Positions 17,765 to 26,474 of a stretch of DNA of 64,000 nt are shown piece by piece. The stretch is from Paludibacterium purpuratum. Lineage in GTDB: Bacteria; Pseudomonadota; Gammaproteobacteria; Burkholderiales; Chromobacteriaceae. Under the pieces are notes generated by a model. It was not told the origin of the DNA, did no database searches, and worked only from the letters and a program-made list of their open reading frames with translations. A program made the translations under genes and the position numbers. Every line of letters begins with the position of its first letter. Position 1 is the stretch's first letter. Where the stretch lies: contig NZ_SNZP01000008.1 in assembly GCF_004363805.1 (NCBI RefSeq), forward strand, positions 62,001-126,000. The letters are read 5' to 3'.

Positions 17765-19633
17765 ATGCACCCTCGGTTACTCGACTATTACAACCGCGAG
17801 CTACAGCATTTGCGCGAGATGGGCGGCGAGTTCGCCGCGGATCACCCAAAAATCGCCGCGCGGCTGGGACTGGAACAGTTCGAGTGCGCCGACCCGTATG
17901 TCGAGCGCCTGCTCGAAGGCTTCGCTTTTCTTACCGCGCGCATTCAACTGCAGCACGACGGTCAATTTCCGCAATTCAGCCAGCAAATGCTGGACATGCT
18001 CTATCCGCACTATCTGGCGCCGACACCGTCGATGGCTGTGTTGCAGTTGCAGCCCGATCTGACGCATCCGCGTCTTGCCGCCGGCGTCACCGTGCCGCGC
18101 GACAGCGTGTTCCATAGCGGCCTTGGCCCGCACGGCGACACACGCTGCACCTATCGCAACGCACACGAGGTCACCCTATGGCCACTCGCACTGGTCGAAG
18201 CGCAATACCTGCGCTACAGCACCTTGGCAAGCGACATGCCAGCGCCGCGCGCCGAGCGTCCGGCGCGCGCATTTCTGCGCCTGCGCTTTCAGGTTCAAGG
18301 CGGGCTCGCGGCCAGTGCACTCGCGCTCGACAAGCTGCCGCTGTATTTACAAGGCGCCGACAGCATGCCGTTCCAGCTCTACGAACATCTCTTGGGCGCG
18401 CAATGCGGCGCGAGTCTACGTTGGGGCACGCGCGCCGACGAACACGCCGTATTGCCGCCGCTCGCCGCGCTAGGCTACGACGAACGCGAAGCGTTGCTGC
18501 CGGTGCCAACGCGGGCATTGCCGGGCTTCCGCCTACTGCAGGAATACTTTGCCTTTCCCCAGCGCTACCTGTTCGTCGAGCAAACCGGGCTCGCCGCGGC
18601 ACTGAGCGCCTGCCGGCGCGACCAATTCGAATTACTGTGGTTCTTCGAGCGCCATGAACCGTCGTTCGAGCAGATGATCGATCGCAACCATTTCGCACTG
18701 TTCGCCACGCCGGCCATCAATCTGTTCCCGTTGCGCGCGGCGCGCATCGAACTGACCGACACGCGTTTCGAGCATCGCATTGTGCCCGACCCGACCCGAC
18801 CGTTGGATTACGAAGTCTGCCAAGTCACCGGCGTACAGGGCTACAACAGGGACAACGTCAAACTTCAGCGCTTTCAACCGTTCTATCACGCCTGCGATCT
18901 ACCCGCCGCCGTGCCCACGCGCGCCTACTATCAGTTGCGGCGCGAAACATGCCAACCTTCGACGCGGCAACTACGCGAAGGCACGCGCACGCGCTACCCG
19001 GGCAGCGAAACCTATATCGCGCTAGTCGACGGCGAGCAGGCGCCGTACCGTTCGGATCTGCAGCACCTCGGGCTGGAGCTGCTATGCAGCAACCGTGATC
19101 TCCCCCTGGCGATGCCGCTCTCCGGCGCCAGCGATTTCGTCGCAGAAGATGCGCTGCCGCTGAAGGCCATCCGGTGCCTCTCCGGGCCCTGCCCGCCGCG
19201 GCCGATGTTGGCCGACAGTCATATCGCCTGGCGCGCTTTGAACCATCTGACCATCAACCATCTGTCGTTGGCGATGAGCGAGCCGGCCAACGGACTGACT
19301 TCACTGCAAAATCTGCTCGCCTTGTATTGTCCGCGTCACGACCTTGCCGGACGACAGCGGATCGAAGGCATTCGGGCCATCTCGGCACGTACCGTCACCC
19401 GGCGCCTGAGCCAAGCCGGCCCCATCGCTTTCGGCCGCGGCGTGGAACTCACATTGACGTTCGACGACATGGCGTTCGCCGATGGCGGCGCGTTTCTGCT
19501 TGCCAGTGTGCTGCGGCACTTTTTCAGTCACGGCGCCAGCATCAACAGCTTCGTCGAGACGGTGGCGCGCGCGCCCTCGCGCGGCGAGTTCATGCGCTGG
19601 CGCGCGGAGGCGGGATCATGCTGGACGATCTAG
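17765..19633 (+). CDS. tssF: T6SS baseplate protein TssF (VasA/ImpG)
   Basis: Largest baseplate wedge protein. The frame is open further upstream inside tssE, but the start MHPRLLDYYNRELQHLREMGGEFAADHPKIAARL at 17765 is the family N-terminus and gives 622 residues. Other family blocks are PYVERLLEGFAFLTARI and the FPQFSQQMLDMLYPHYL stretch. It overlaps tssG by 16 bp at its end, in the usual tssE-F-G order. Confidence 0.96.
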   Translation: MHPRLLDYYNRELQHLREMGGEFAADHPKIAARLGLEQFECADPYVERLLEGFAFLTARIQLQHDGQFPQFSQQMLDMLYPHYLAPTPSMAVLQLQPDLTHPRLAAGVTVPRDSVFHSGLGPHGDTRCTYRNAHEVTLWPLALVEAQYLRYSTLASDMPAPRAERPARAFLRLRFQVQGGLAASALALDKLPLYLQGADSMPFQLYEHLLGAQCGASLRWGTRADEHAVLPPLAALGYDEREALLPVPTRALPGFRLLQEYFAFPQRYLFVEQTGLAAALSACRRDQFELLWFFERHEPSFEQMIDRNHFALFATPAINLFPLRAARIELTDTRFEHRIVPDPTRPLDYEVCQVTGVQGYNRDNVKLQRFQPFYHACDLPAAVPTRAYYQLRRETCQPSTRQLREGTRTRYPGSETYIALVDGEQAPYRSDLQHLGLELLCSNRDLPLAMPLSGASDFVAEDALPLKAIRCLSGPCPPRPMLADSHIAWRALNHLTINHLSLAMSEPANGLTSLQNLLALYCPRHDLAGRQRIEGIRAISARTVTRRLSQAGPIAFGRGVELTLTFDDMAFADGGAFLLASVLRHFFSHGASINSFVETVARAPSRGEFMRWRAEAGSCWTI

Positions 19634-20607
19634 ATCTGGCACGCCGTGCGCCGCACTACCAGCTCCGGGCCTTGCTGCGCGCCATCGAATGCCGGGCGGC
19701 TGGCCTGCCTCGGCTGGGGACGGCGCGGCGGCTGCGCGACGAGGCCATCCGTTTGGGCCAAGACCCGGACATGGCTTTCACCGCGTCGCCCCTGGCACGC
19801 ATGACGCCAGGCAAAAACGGCCGCCCGGCGCGACTCGCGATCAATCTTTTGGGGCTCGCCGGGCCGCAGGGACCGTTGCCGCTCGCCATCAGCGAATACG
19901 TGAGCAATCGCGTGACGCAAGCAGGGGATACCGGCTGGCGCGCCTTTCTCGATCTGTTCCACCACCGGCTGCATACCTTGCACTACCGCGCCTGGGCCGC
20001 GGCGCAACCGGCGGTGGCCGCCGAGCGCCCGGACGACGACGCCTTCGCCGACCATCTGGCCAGCGTCGCCGGTCTTGTGCGGCCGGCGCTGGTCGCGGGG
20101 CCCGTTCCCTGGGCGGCGCAACTCCACTTCGCCGCGCTGTTGGCCGACCGACGCCGTCCGGCCAGCGGCCTGGCGCGTCTGTTGCACAGCTATTTTCAAC
20201 TGCCGGTGCGCATCGAACCGTTCGCTGGCGAATATCTGTCGCTCGCGTCGCATGAGTGCACGCGCTTGGGCAGTTCGCGCACGCCACTCGGTTTCGGGCT
20301 CGCACTCGGTACCCGGGTGTGGAGCGTTCAACACCGTTTCCGCGTGATATTCGGGCCGCTGACAAGTACCGATTGCATGCGCCTCGCACCGGGGGGCGCG
20401 AGCTTCGACGCGCTCCAGTACTGGGTGAGGCGCTACAGCACAGGTCATGACTGGCAGCTTGAGCTCCAACTCTCACCGGAGGCTTGGCAAGCGGCGCGGC
20501 TGGGCCAAACCCGTCTGGCGCGCGCCGCCTGGCTCGGTCGACCGCGCTCTCCGCACCTGCGCTTCAATCCATCCCATTATCAGCACCAGGAGGCTCCTCA
20601 TGGCTGA
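19618..20607 (+). CDS. tssG: T6SS baseplate protein TssG (VasB/ImpH)
   Basis: Wedge core protein that bridges two TssF copies. The start MLDDLDLARRAPHYQLRALLRAIECRAAGLPRLG at 19618 gives 329 residues; a longer frame upstream lies within tssF and is ignored. Family features are AINLLGLAGPQGPLPLAISEYV near residue 75 and a conserved FLDLFHHRL. It overlaps tssF by 16 bp and tssH by 8 bp, so translation of the three is probably coupled. Confidence 0.95.
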   Translation: MLDDLDLARRAPHYQLRALLRAIECRAAGLPRLGTARRLRDEAIRLGQDPDMAFTASPLARMTPGKNGRPARLAINLLGLAGPQGPLPLAISEYVSNRVTQAGDTGWRAFLDLFHHRLHTLHYRAWAAAQPAVAAERPDDDAFADHLASVAGLVRPALVAGPVPWAAQLHFAALLADRRRPASGLARLLHSYFQLPVRIEPFAGEYLSLASHECTRLGSSRTPLGFGLALGTRVWSVQHRFRVIFGPLTSTDCMRLAPGGASFDALQYWVRRYSTGHDWQLELQLSPEAWQAARLGQTRLARAAWLGRPRSPHLRFNPSHYQHQEAPHG

Positions 20608-23203
20608 AATCACTCGTGCTTCTCTGTTTGGCAAACTCACGCCATTGGGCTTTCGTACGCTGGAAAGCGCCACGGTATTTTGCAAACTGCGCGGCAATCC
20701 GCGCGTGGAAATCACGCACTGGCTGCACCAAATTCTGCAAGAGACGGATTCCGATCTACTGCGCATCGTGCGCCACTTCGCACTCGACCCGGCGCTGCTC
20801 GCCGCGGATTTGACCCAGGCGCTGGAGAAGTTGCCGCGCGGTAACGGCGGCAGCGTCGAACTGGCGTCCGAGCTCGACTTGGCCATGGAGCGCGCCTGGC
20901 TCTATACCTCGCTGCTGTTCGGCTCCCCCCAAGTGCGCAGCGGATATCTGCTCGTCGGCTTGCTCAAAACCCCCGAGCTTCGACGCCGCTTGGCCACGCT
21001 ATCGCGCCAATTCGAACGCATCGCGCCGGATACGCTGGCCGAAGTCCTGGCCGACATCGGCAAGGGTTCGCCTGAGGACTCGGGCGAGCCGCTGCCCGGT
21101 AGCGAGGCACAGCCGGGCGAGGCCAGCAATGCGCTCGGCATGGCGCCGCAAGCGCATCAGGCGCTCGCCCGCTACACCGTCGACCTGACCGAGGAGGCCC
21201 GCCAGGGCAAGCTCGACCCGGTCACGGGCCGCGATGCCGAAATCCGCCAAGTGATCGACATCCTGATGCGCAGAAGGCAGAACAACCCCATCCTGACCGG
21301 CGAGGCCGGCGTCGGCAAAACCGCGGTGGTCGAGGGCTTCGCACTGCGCATCGCCCAGGGCGACGTGCCGCCTGCGCTCGCCCGCGTCCGCGTGCGCGTG
21401 CTGGATATCGGGCTGTTGACGGCAGGTGCCAGCATGAAGGGGGAATTCGAGCAGCGCTTGCGTCAGGTAATCGACGAGGTGCATAACGCCCATGAGCCCA
21501 TCATCCTATTCATCGACGAAGCTCACACGCTGATGGGCGCCGGCGGCAACGCCGGCACCGGGGACGCCGCCAATCTGCTCAAACCCGCGCTCGCGCGCGG
21601 CAAGCTGCGCACCATCGCCGCCACCACCTGGGCCGAATACAAAAAGTACATCGAGAAAGATCCGGCACTGACACGACGTTTTCAACCCGTGGCGGTGGCC
21701 GAACCGGCCGAACAGCAAGCGATCCGCATGCTGCGCGGCTTGGCGCCGCATCTCGAACGCCATCACGGCGTGCGGATCCTGGAAGAAGCACTCGCCGCCG
21801 CGGTGCAGTTAAGCCAGCGCTATATTCCGGATCGCCAACTACCGGATAAAGCGATCAGCCTGCTCGACACCGTCTGCGCACGCGTGGCGGTCAGCCAGCA
21901 CGCCACGCCCTCCGCGTTGGAAGATCAGCGCAGCTTGATCGAGGCACTCGAAGCCGAACAGACGGCACTCGCGCGCGAGGCCGAGACGGCCAGCGCCGAA
22001 CACGCGCAGAGGCTGACACAACGCATCGACGACGCTCGCACCGCGTGCCGGACGCTGGATGCGCGTTGGCAAGAAGAACGCGCACTGGTCGAGGACATTC
22101 GCCGGCAGTGCGCCGCGCTCGACAATGCCGAATCGGCGGATGGCGCGCGCGAAACCATCGTGCGTCAGCGCCAGACCTTGTCCGCCCTGCAAGGCGAAGC
22201 GCCGCTGGTGCTAGACCAGGTCGATGCCGCGACCGTGGCGCGCGTGGTGCAAGACTGGACTGGCATCCCGGTCGGGCGCATGGTCAAGCGTGAAATCGAC
22301 CTGCTGCTCAGCCTCGACACGGCGCTTAGCGCGCGTATTGTCGGCCAGGATCACGCGCTCGCGGCGATCGCGCGCCGCATTCAGACCGCGCGCGCCGGTA
22401 TCGACCTGCCCAACCGCCCCGTCGGCGTCTTTTTGCTGGCGGGACCATCCGGCGTCGGCAAAACCGAAACGGCCAAGGCCCTTGCCGACATCCTCTATGG
22501 CGGCGAGCGCAACCTGATCACCGTCAACCTGAGCGAATACCAGGAAGCGCACACGGTCTCGACACTCAAAGGCGCCCCGCCAGGCTATGTCGGTTACGGC
22601 CAGGGCGGCGTACTGACCGAAGCGGTGCGGCGCCGCCCCTACAGCGTGCTACTGCTCGACGAAGTTGAAAAAGCCCACCCCGACGTGCACGAAATCTTCT
22701 ACCAAGTCTTCGATCAAGGCTGGATGGAGGATGGCGAAGGCCGTGTCATCGATTTCAAAAACACCTTGATCTTGCTCACCAGCAACGTCGGCGCGGAGGC
22801 CATCGCCGCCGTAGCGCCCGACCCCGCAGCGATGCGTTCGGCGCTCGCAGCGCCCTTGGCGCGCGTATTCCCCGCGGCGCTCATCGGCCGCATGACAGCC
22901 ATTGCCTACGCGCCGCTCGCGCACGACACCTTGTCGGACATCGCGCGTCTGCAACTGGCAAAGATCGCAGATCGTCTGCGGCAACAAGCGATCGAGCTCA
23001 GCTTCAGCGATGCCGTGGTAGACACGGTGCTGGCGCGCTGCAATCAGAGCGACAGCGGGGCACGCCAAATCCAATCGGTGCTGATGCAGGAGATCATGCC
23101 GGAGATCGGGCTGGCGGTTTTGCGCGGCAAACGCGATGGGCGGGGTATTCGCTCGGTACACGTGGCGGTCGAGGAGCATGGCTTCGGCTATCGCTTTGAA
23201 TGA
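20600..23203 (+). CDS. tssH: T6SS sheath-recycling ATPase TssH (ClpV)
   Basis: AAA+ unfoldase of the ClpB class that disassembles the contracted sheath. The start MAEITRASLFGKLTPLGF at 20600 has AGGAGG 6-7 bases ahead and gives 867 residues. Order: N-terminal repeat domain that binds TssC (about 1-160), first AAA domain with Walker A GEAGVGKT and Walker B ILFIDEAHTL, middle coiled-coil region, second AAA domain with Walker A GPSGVGKT and Walker B VLLLDEVEKAHPDV, and a C-terminal domain. Overlaps tssG by 8 bp. Confidence 0.96.
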   Translation: MAEITRASLFGKLTPLGFRTLESATVFCKLRGNPRVEITHWLHQILQETDSDLLRIVRHFALDPALLAADLTQALEKLPRGNGGSVELASELDLAMERAWLYTSLLFGSPQVRSGYLLVGLLKTPELRRRLATLSRQFERIAPDTLAEVLADIGKGSPEDSGEPLPGSEAQPGEASNALGMAPQAHQALARYTVDLTEEARQGKLDPVTGRDAEIRQVIDILMRRRQNNPILTGEAGVGKTAVVEGFALRIAQGDVPPALARVRVRVLDIGLLTAGASMKGEFEQRLRQVIDEVHNAHEPIILFIDEAHTLMGAGGNAGTGDAANLLKPALARGKLRTIAATTWAEYKKYIEKDPALTRRFQPVAVAEPAEQQAIRMLRGLAPHLERHHGVRILEEALAAAVQLSQRYIPDRQLPDKAISLLDTVCARVAVSQHATPSALEDQRSLIEALEAEQTALAREAETASAEHAQRLTQRIDDARTACRTLDARWQEERALVEDIRRQCAALDNAESADGARETIVRQRQTLSALQGEAPLVLDQVDAATVARVVQDWTGIPVGRMVKREIDLLLSLDTALSARIVGQDHALAAIARRIQTARAGIDLPNRPVGVFLLAGPSGVGKTETAKALADILYGGERNLITVNLSEYQEAHTVSTLKGAPPGYVGYGQGGVLTEAVRRRPYSVLLLDEVEKAHPDVHEIFYQVFDQGWMEDGEGRVIDFKNTLILLTSNVGAEAIAAVAPDPAAMRSALAAPLARVFPAALIGRMTAIAYAPLAHDTLSDIARLQLAKIADRLRQQAIELSFSDAVVDTVLARCNQSDSGARQIQSVLMQEIMPEIGLAVLRGKRDGRGIRSVHVAVEEHGFGYRFE

Positions 23204-23238
23204 CCTCCCTGCTCCCACATTAAATTAAGGGAACCCCC

Positions 23239-23634
23239 ATGTCTCTCATGGTCGCCAATGGGGCGCTGCTGACCTGCAGCTTCAGCATGCCGCCGCTTCC
23301 GACGCCGCTCAAGGTATTACCGCTGCATCGCGTGTTGGTCGAAAACCAACCCGCCGCCAATATCAGGGACCATGTGCCGGAGGTCAACATCACCTCCTTC
23401 GGCATGTGCATGGCGCCGGCCAACCCCGCGGTGATCGCCGCCACGGCCGCGGCCATGGGCGTGCCGACGCCGGTGCCGTGCGTGCCGGTCACGCCGGCGC
23501 CATGGCTACCCGGCGTGCCGACCGTGCTTGTGGATAAAGCGCCCGCACTCGACATGCGTTGCAGATGCCTGTGCCAGTGGGCCGGCGTCATCAGCATCGT
23601 GTTCCCGCGGGTAACGCGCACCATGGTTCCCTGA
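23239..23634 (+). CDS. PAAR-like protein (DUF4280)
   Basis: 131 residues of the DUF4280 family, which is viewed as a PAAR-like spike tip sharpening VgrG. The visible family pattern is an N-terminal MVANGALLTCSF, then ITSFGMCMAPANPAV, multiple VPTPVPCVPVTPAPW-type Pro/Cys motifs, and a second half AGVISIVFP. Six or more cysteines recur, as in this family. AAGGG precedes the start. It lies directly between tssH and vgrG, consistent with a tip protein loaded on the VgrG encoded next. No toxin domain is fused to it. Confidence 0.82.
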   Translation: MSLMVANGALLTCSFSMPPLPTPLKVLPLHRVLVENQPAANIRDHVPEVNITSFGMCMAPANPAVIAATAAAMGVPTPVPCVPVTPAPWLPGVPTVLVDKAPALDMRCRCLCQWAGVISIVFPRVTRTMVP

Positions 23635-23660
23635 GTGCCTATGAAAAAGCGAATGCCGAC

Positions 23661-25676
23661 ATGACGAAACCTTCTCAAGACAAGCGCAATATGATCCTGG
23701 CGATCAACGGCCGCGAGGATTGGCTGTTGATGCGCAAGCTGGATGGCGAAGAAGCTATCGGAGAGCCTTTTCTCTATACGCTTTCGCTCTTGAGCAGCGA
23801 TACGCAGGTCGATGCCAAGCAGGTGTTGGGTCGCCCGGCGCAAATACGCTGTTCGCTCACTTATGGCGCCAAGCGCCAGATCAACGGCATCATCAGCCAA
23901 TTTTGCCGGCTCGACGACGGCCTGACGGATGAAGGCCTGTACTTGCACCGCTATCAGGCCGAGCTGCGGCCACAGCTATGGCTGTTGACGTTATCCAGTC
24001 ACTGTCGCTTTTTCCATCGAAAAAGCGTGCTGGAAATCGCCACGTCGTTGTTGGACGAGCGGCAGGTACTGTGGGAAAAACGGATTCAAAACGAGCAAGA
24101 CTATCCGCGGCTGGAACATTGCGCGCAATACAACGAGACGGATTTCAATTTCTTGAGCCGCCTATTGGAACGCGAGGGTATTCATTATTTCTTCGAGCAC
24201 AAGAATGGCCAGGATTATGTCGTGCTGGCCGATCATCCCGGCGCGCATCGCCCGCTCTCTGAGCAAGTGCCGCAAGCAAAGCTACGCTATCAATCGCAGG
24301 CCTGGCTCGTGGACACGCCCGGCGCAACGATGCACACGGTCTTTCCCTGGACCACCAGCCAAGGCTTGGCACCCAATATCTGCGAGCTAAATGGCTACGA
24401 TTTCGAAAAACCCGTCGACAGCTTGCATCGCGGGCTGGTGACGCGCGCCAGCGCGACCGATGACGGCTTGCCGGGATTTAAACAACAGCACGACCACGAT
24501 GGCTATCAAGACACCGGCGTTGGCAGGCACTACGCCCGCACGCGCTTGGAAGCCTGGCAAGCGCAACAGCAGTCGGTATCGGCGCGTTGCCACGCGCTCG
24601 GTATCGTGCCGGGCGGTTGCGTGCAACTGATCGATCACCCCATCGCCGGCTATAACCGGGAATATCTGGCCACCCGGGCGCAATATCACTTGGAGAACGA
24701 TGTCTACGCCTCGACGTCCGAGAAAATAGAAGCCCCATGGTGCCACTTCCAAGCCATGCCAAGCGACCGGGCATTTCGCATGCCGCTTGCCACCCCGCGG
24801 CCGATGGCGGTCGGCCCGCAAACCGCCGTGGTGGTATCGGAAAAGCTCGACAACGGCGAAATCCACGTCGACCGCTTCGGTCGCGTCCAAGTGCAATTCA
24901 ATTGGGAACAGTTCGCCCCGCCCCAGGACGGCGCCGAACGCACGCACCGTTGCTGGGTGCGCGTATCGCAGCACTGGGCGGGGAAAGGCTGGGGTGCGAT
25001 GTTCTTGCCGCGCGTCGGCCACGAAGTCATCGTCGATTTCATCGATGGCGACATCGACCGCCCCCTCATCGTCGGTCGCGTCTACAACGGCGCAAACAAC
25101 GTCCCCTACGAACTTCCCAAGCACAGCGCGGTATCCACCCTGATGAGCCGCTCGACCGGAGAGGGCAGCACCGGCTTCAACGAACTGCGCTTCAATGACG
25201 CCCAAGGCAAGGAGCAGGTTTATCTGCACGCGGAAAAAGACTGGAAGAACTACGTCAAGCACGACATGTTGACCTGGGTCGGCCGCGACCAGCACCACGA
25301 AATCGCCGGAGAGCAGCGGTTACGGGTTCGCAAAGACCAACATATAAGCATCGACGGCACGCTACAGCAAAAAATCGCCGGCAAGGTCGCGCTGCAGGGC
25401 GCCCAAGCGGTCGAACTCAAGGCCGGCAGCAAGCTGGTGGCGCAGGGCACCCAACTGTATCTGACCGGTACCGCCTCGCTGGTGATCCAAGCGCCGCTGA
25501 TTAGCCTGAAGGCGGGCGGCAGCTTCATCACACTCGATGCGAGCGGCGTGTGCGTGTCCGGCCCGTTGGTACGCATCAACAGCGGCGGTTCTGCCCGCGC
25601 CGGTCAGGAAAGCACGCCAGCCTCGCCCAAGGCGCCGTTGAATAGCACACAAGACGAAGGCAAGACCCCGGAATAA
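23661..25676 (+). CDS. vgrG: T6SS spike protein VgrG (TssI)
   Basis: Trimeric spike on top of the Hcp tube, related to phage gp27/gp5. The start MTKPSQDKRNMILAINGRED at 23661 gives 671 residues; an ATG ten codons later is possible because neither has a clear ribosome binding site. Regions: gp27-like part (about 10-370, with FNFLSRLLEREGIHYFFEH), OB-fold gp5 part with RVQVQFNWE, RVSQHWAGKGWGAMFLPRVGHEVIVDFIDGD and RPLIVGRVYNG, then a repetitive beta-helix to the C-terminus. It ends in a short Pro/Ser tail with no effector extension. Confidence 0.95.
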   Translation: MTKPSQDKRNMILAINGREDWLLMRKLDGEEAIGEPFLYTLSLLSSDTQVDAKQVLGRPAQIRCSLTYGAKRQINGIISQFCRLDDGLTDEGLYLHRYQAELRPQLWLLTLSSHCRFFHRKSVLEIATSLLDERQVLWEKRIQNEQDYPRLEHCAQYNETDFNFLSRLLEREGIHYFFEHKNGQDYVVLADHPGAHRPLSEQVPQAKLRYQSQAWLVDTPGATMHTVFPWTTSQGLAPNICELNGYDFEKPVDSLHRGLVTRASATDDGLPGFKQQHDHDGYQDTGVGRHYARTRLEAWQAQQQSVSARCHALGIVPGGCVQLIDHPIAGYNREYLATRAQYHLENDVYASTSEKIEAPWCHFQAMPSDRAFRMPLATPRPMAVGPQTAVVVSEKLDNGEIHVDRFGRVQVQFNWEQFAPPQDGAERTHRCWVRVSQHWAGKGWGAMFLPRVGHEVIVDFIDGDIDRPLIVGRVYNGANNVPYELPKHSAVSTLMSRSTGEGSTGFNELRFNDAQGKEQVYLHAEKDWKNYVKHDMLTWVGRDQHHEIAGEQRLRVRKDQHISIDGTLQQKIAGKVALQGAQAVELKAGSKLVAQGTQLYLTGTASLVIQAPLISLKAGGSFITLDASGVCVSGPLVRINSGGSARAGQESTPASPKAPLNSTQDEGKTPE

Positions 25677-25687
25677 GGAGCAAACCC

Positions 25688-25948
25688 ATGCGCTGGTTCG
25701 ACCACACCCCGTTATCGTTCGAGCTGACGGCACAGCCGGACATCCCCCTGCCCGCGCCCAGCCTCGGACCGAAAACCCTGCCCGAGCCGCTCGCGGGGCC
25801 ATGCGAAGTGCCGCGAAACACCCAGGCACCCTTATTGACCGATGACCCGCTCGCGCCATGGCCCCACACCACACTCGACCGTTTCGCGCGCCTACCGGAC
25901 GCCATCGATCGCATCGCGCTGGCGGAGGTGCCATGCGAGCCTGTTTGA
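25688..25948 (+). CDS. Unknown 86-residue proline-rich protein in the T6SS locus
   Basis: Function not recognised. The gene has a proper ribosome binding site (AAGGAG, 7 bases before ATG), follows vgrG by 11 bp and overlaps tssJ by 16 bp, so it is a real member of the transcript. The product begins MRWFDHTPLSFELTAQPDIPLP, is rich in Pro and Leu, has no signal peptide, membrane segment or cysteine pattern (one Cys in the middle and one near the end), and looks mostly unfolded. By position it might be a VgrG-associated adaptor, or a small structural accessory. An immunity role is unlikely, as no toxin gene is beside it. Confidence 0.75.
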   Translation: MRWFDHTPLSFELTAQPDIPLPAPSLGPKTLPEPLAGPCEVPRNTQAPLLTDDPLAPWPHTTLDRFARLPDAIDRIALAEVPCEPV

Positions 25949-26469
25949 GATCTTTTTGCCTGCTGTTCGCGTTGGCGGGCTGCGCGACGCCACCGCCCGA
26001 GCCGAGCGTCGTGCGCATCGCCATCCAGGCGGGCGACGCGCTCAATCCGGATAGCGACGGCAGGCCGTCGCCGGTCGAGATTTGGCTCTACGAGCTCAAG
26101 TCGAAGAGCCATTTCGAGGCGGTCTCCTTTTTCGAGCTATACACCCATCCGGACAACACACTGGACAATAGCGTGCAAGCCCACACCCAGCTGACCGTCA
26201 CGCCGGGCGAGCGACTCGTTTTCAACCATCCGCTGACCCCGGGGACGCATCACTTGGCGGTGCTGGTCGCTTTCCACGATATCGAGCATAGCCGTTGGCG
26301 CGCGCTCGTCGACACCGAGCCTGGCGGCGCGGTATCCATCAAGCTGGATGCACAGCATATCGCCATGACCGGCGAGCACGCCCAAGTGGAGGTGGGTGCG
26401 CTCTCCCGGCTGGTCGCCCCGATTTGGCAGACATTCAAACCTAGCGCGCCGCCCCTGCCCTTCGACTAA
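25933..26469 (+). CDS. tssJ: T6SS outer-membrane lipoprotein TssJ
   Basis: Outer-membrane lipoprotein that holds the periplasmic tip of TssM. Start at 25933 (GGAGGT ahead), giving 178 residues. The signal peptide MRACLRSFCLLFALAGC ends in a lipobox with the acylated Cys17. The body shows the TssJ beta-sandwich pattern: VRIAIQAGDALNPDSDGRPSPVEIWLYELKS followed by FF-ELYTHPDNTL. Last gene of the plus-strand block; its stop is only 5 bp from the convergent tssM stop, with no terminator between them. Confidence 0.92.
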   Translation: MRACLRSFCLLFALAGCATPPPEPSVVRIAIQAGDALNPDSDGRPSPVEIWLYELKSKSHFEAVSFFELYTHPDNTLDNSVQAHTQLTVTPGERLVFNHPLTPGTHHLAVLVAFHDIEHSRWRALVDTEPGGAVSIKLDAQHIAMTGEHAQVEVGALSRLVAPIWQTFKPSAPPLPFD

Positions 26470-26474
26470 GAGGC

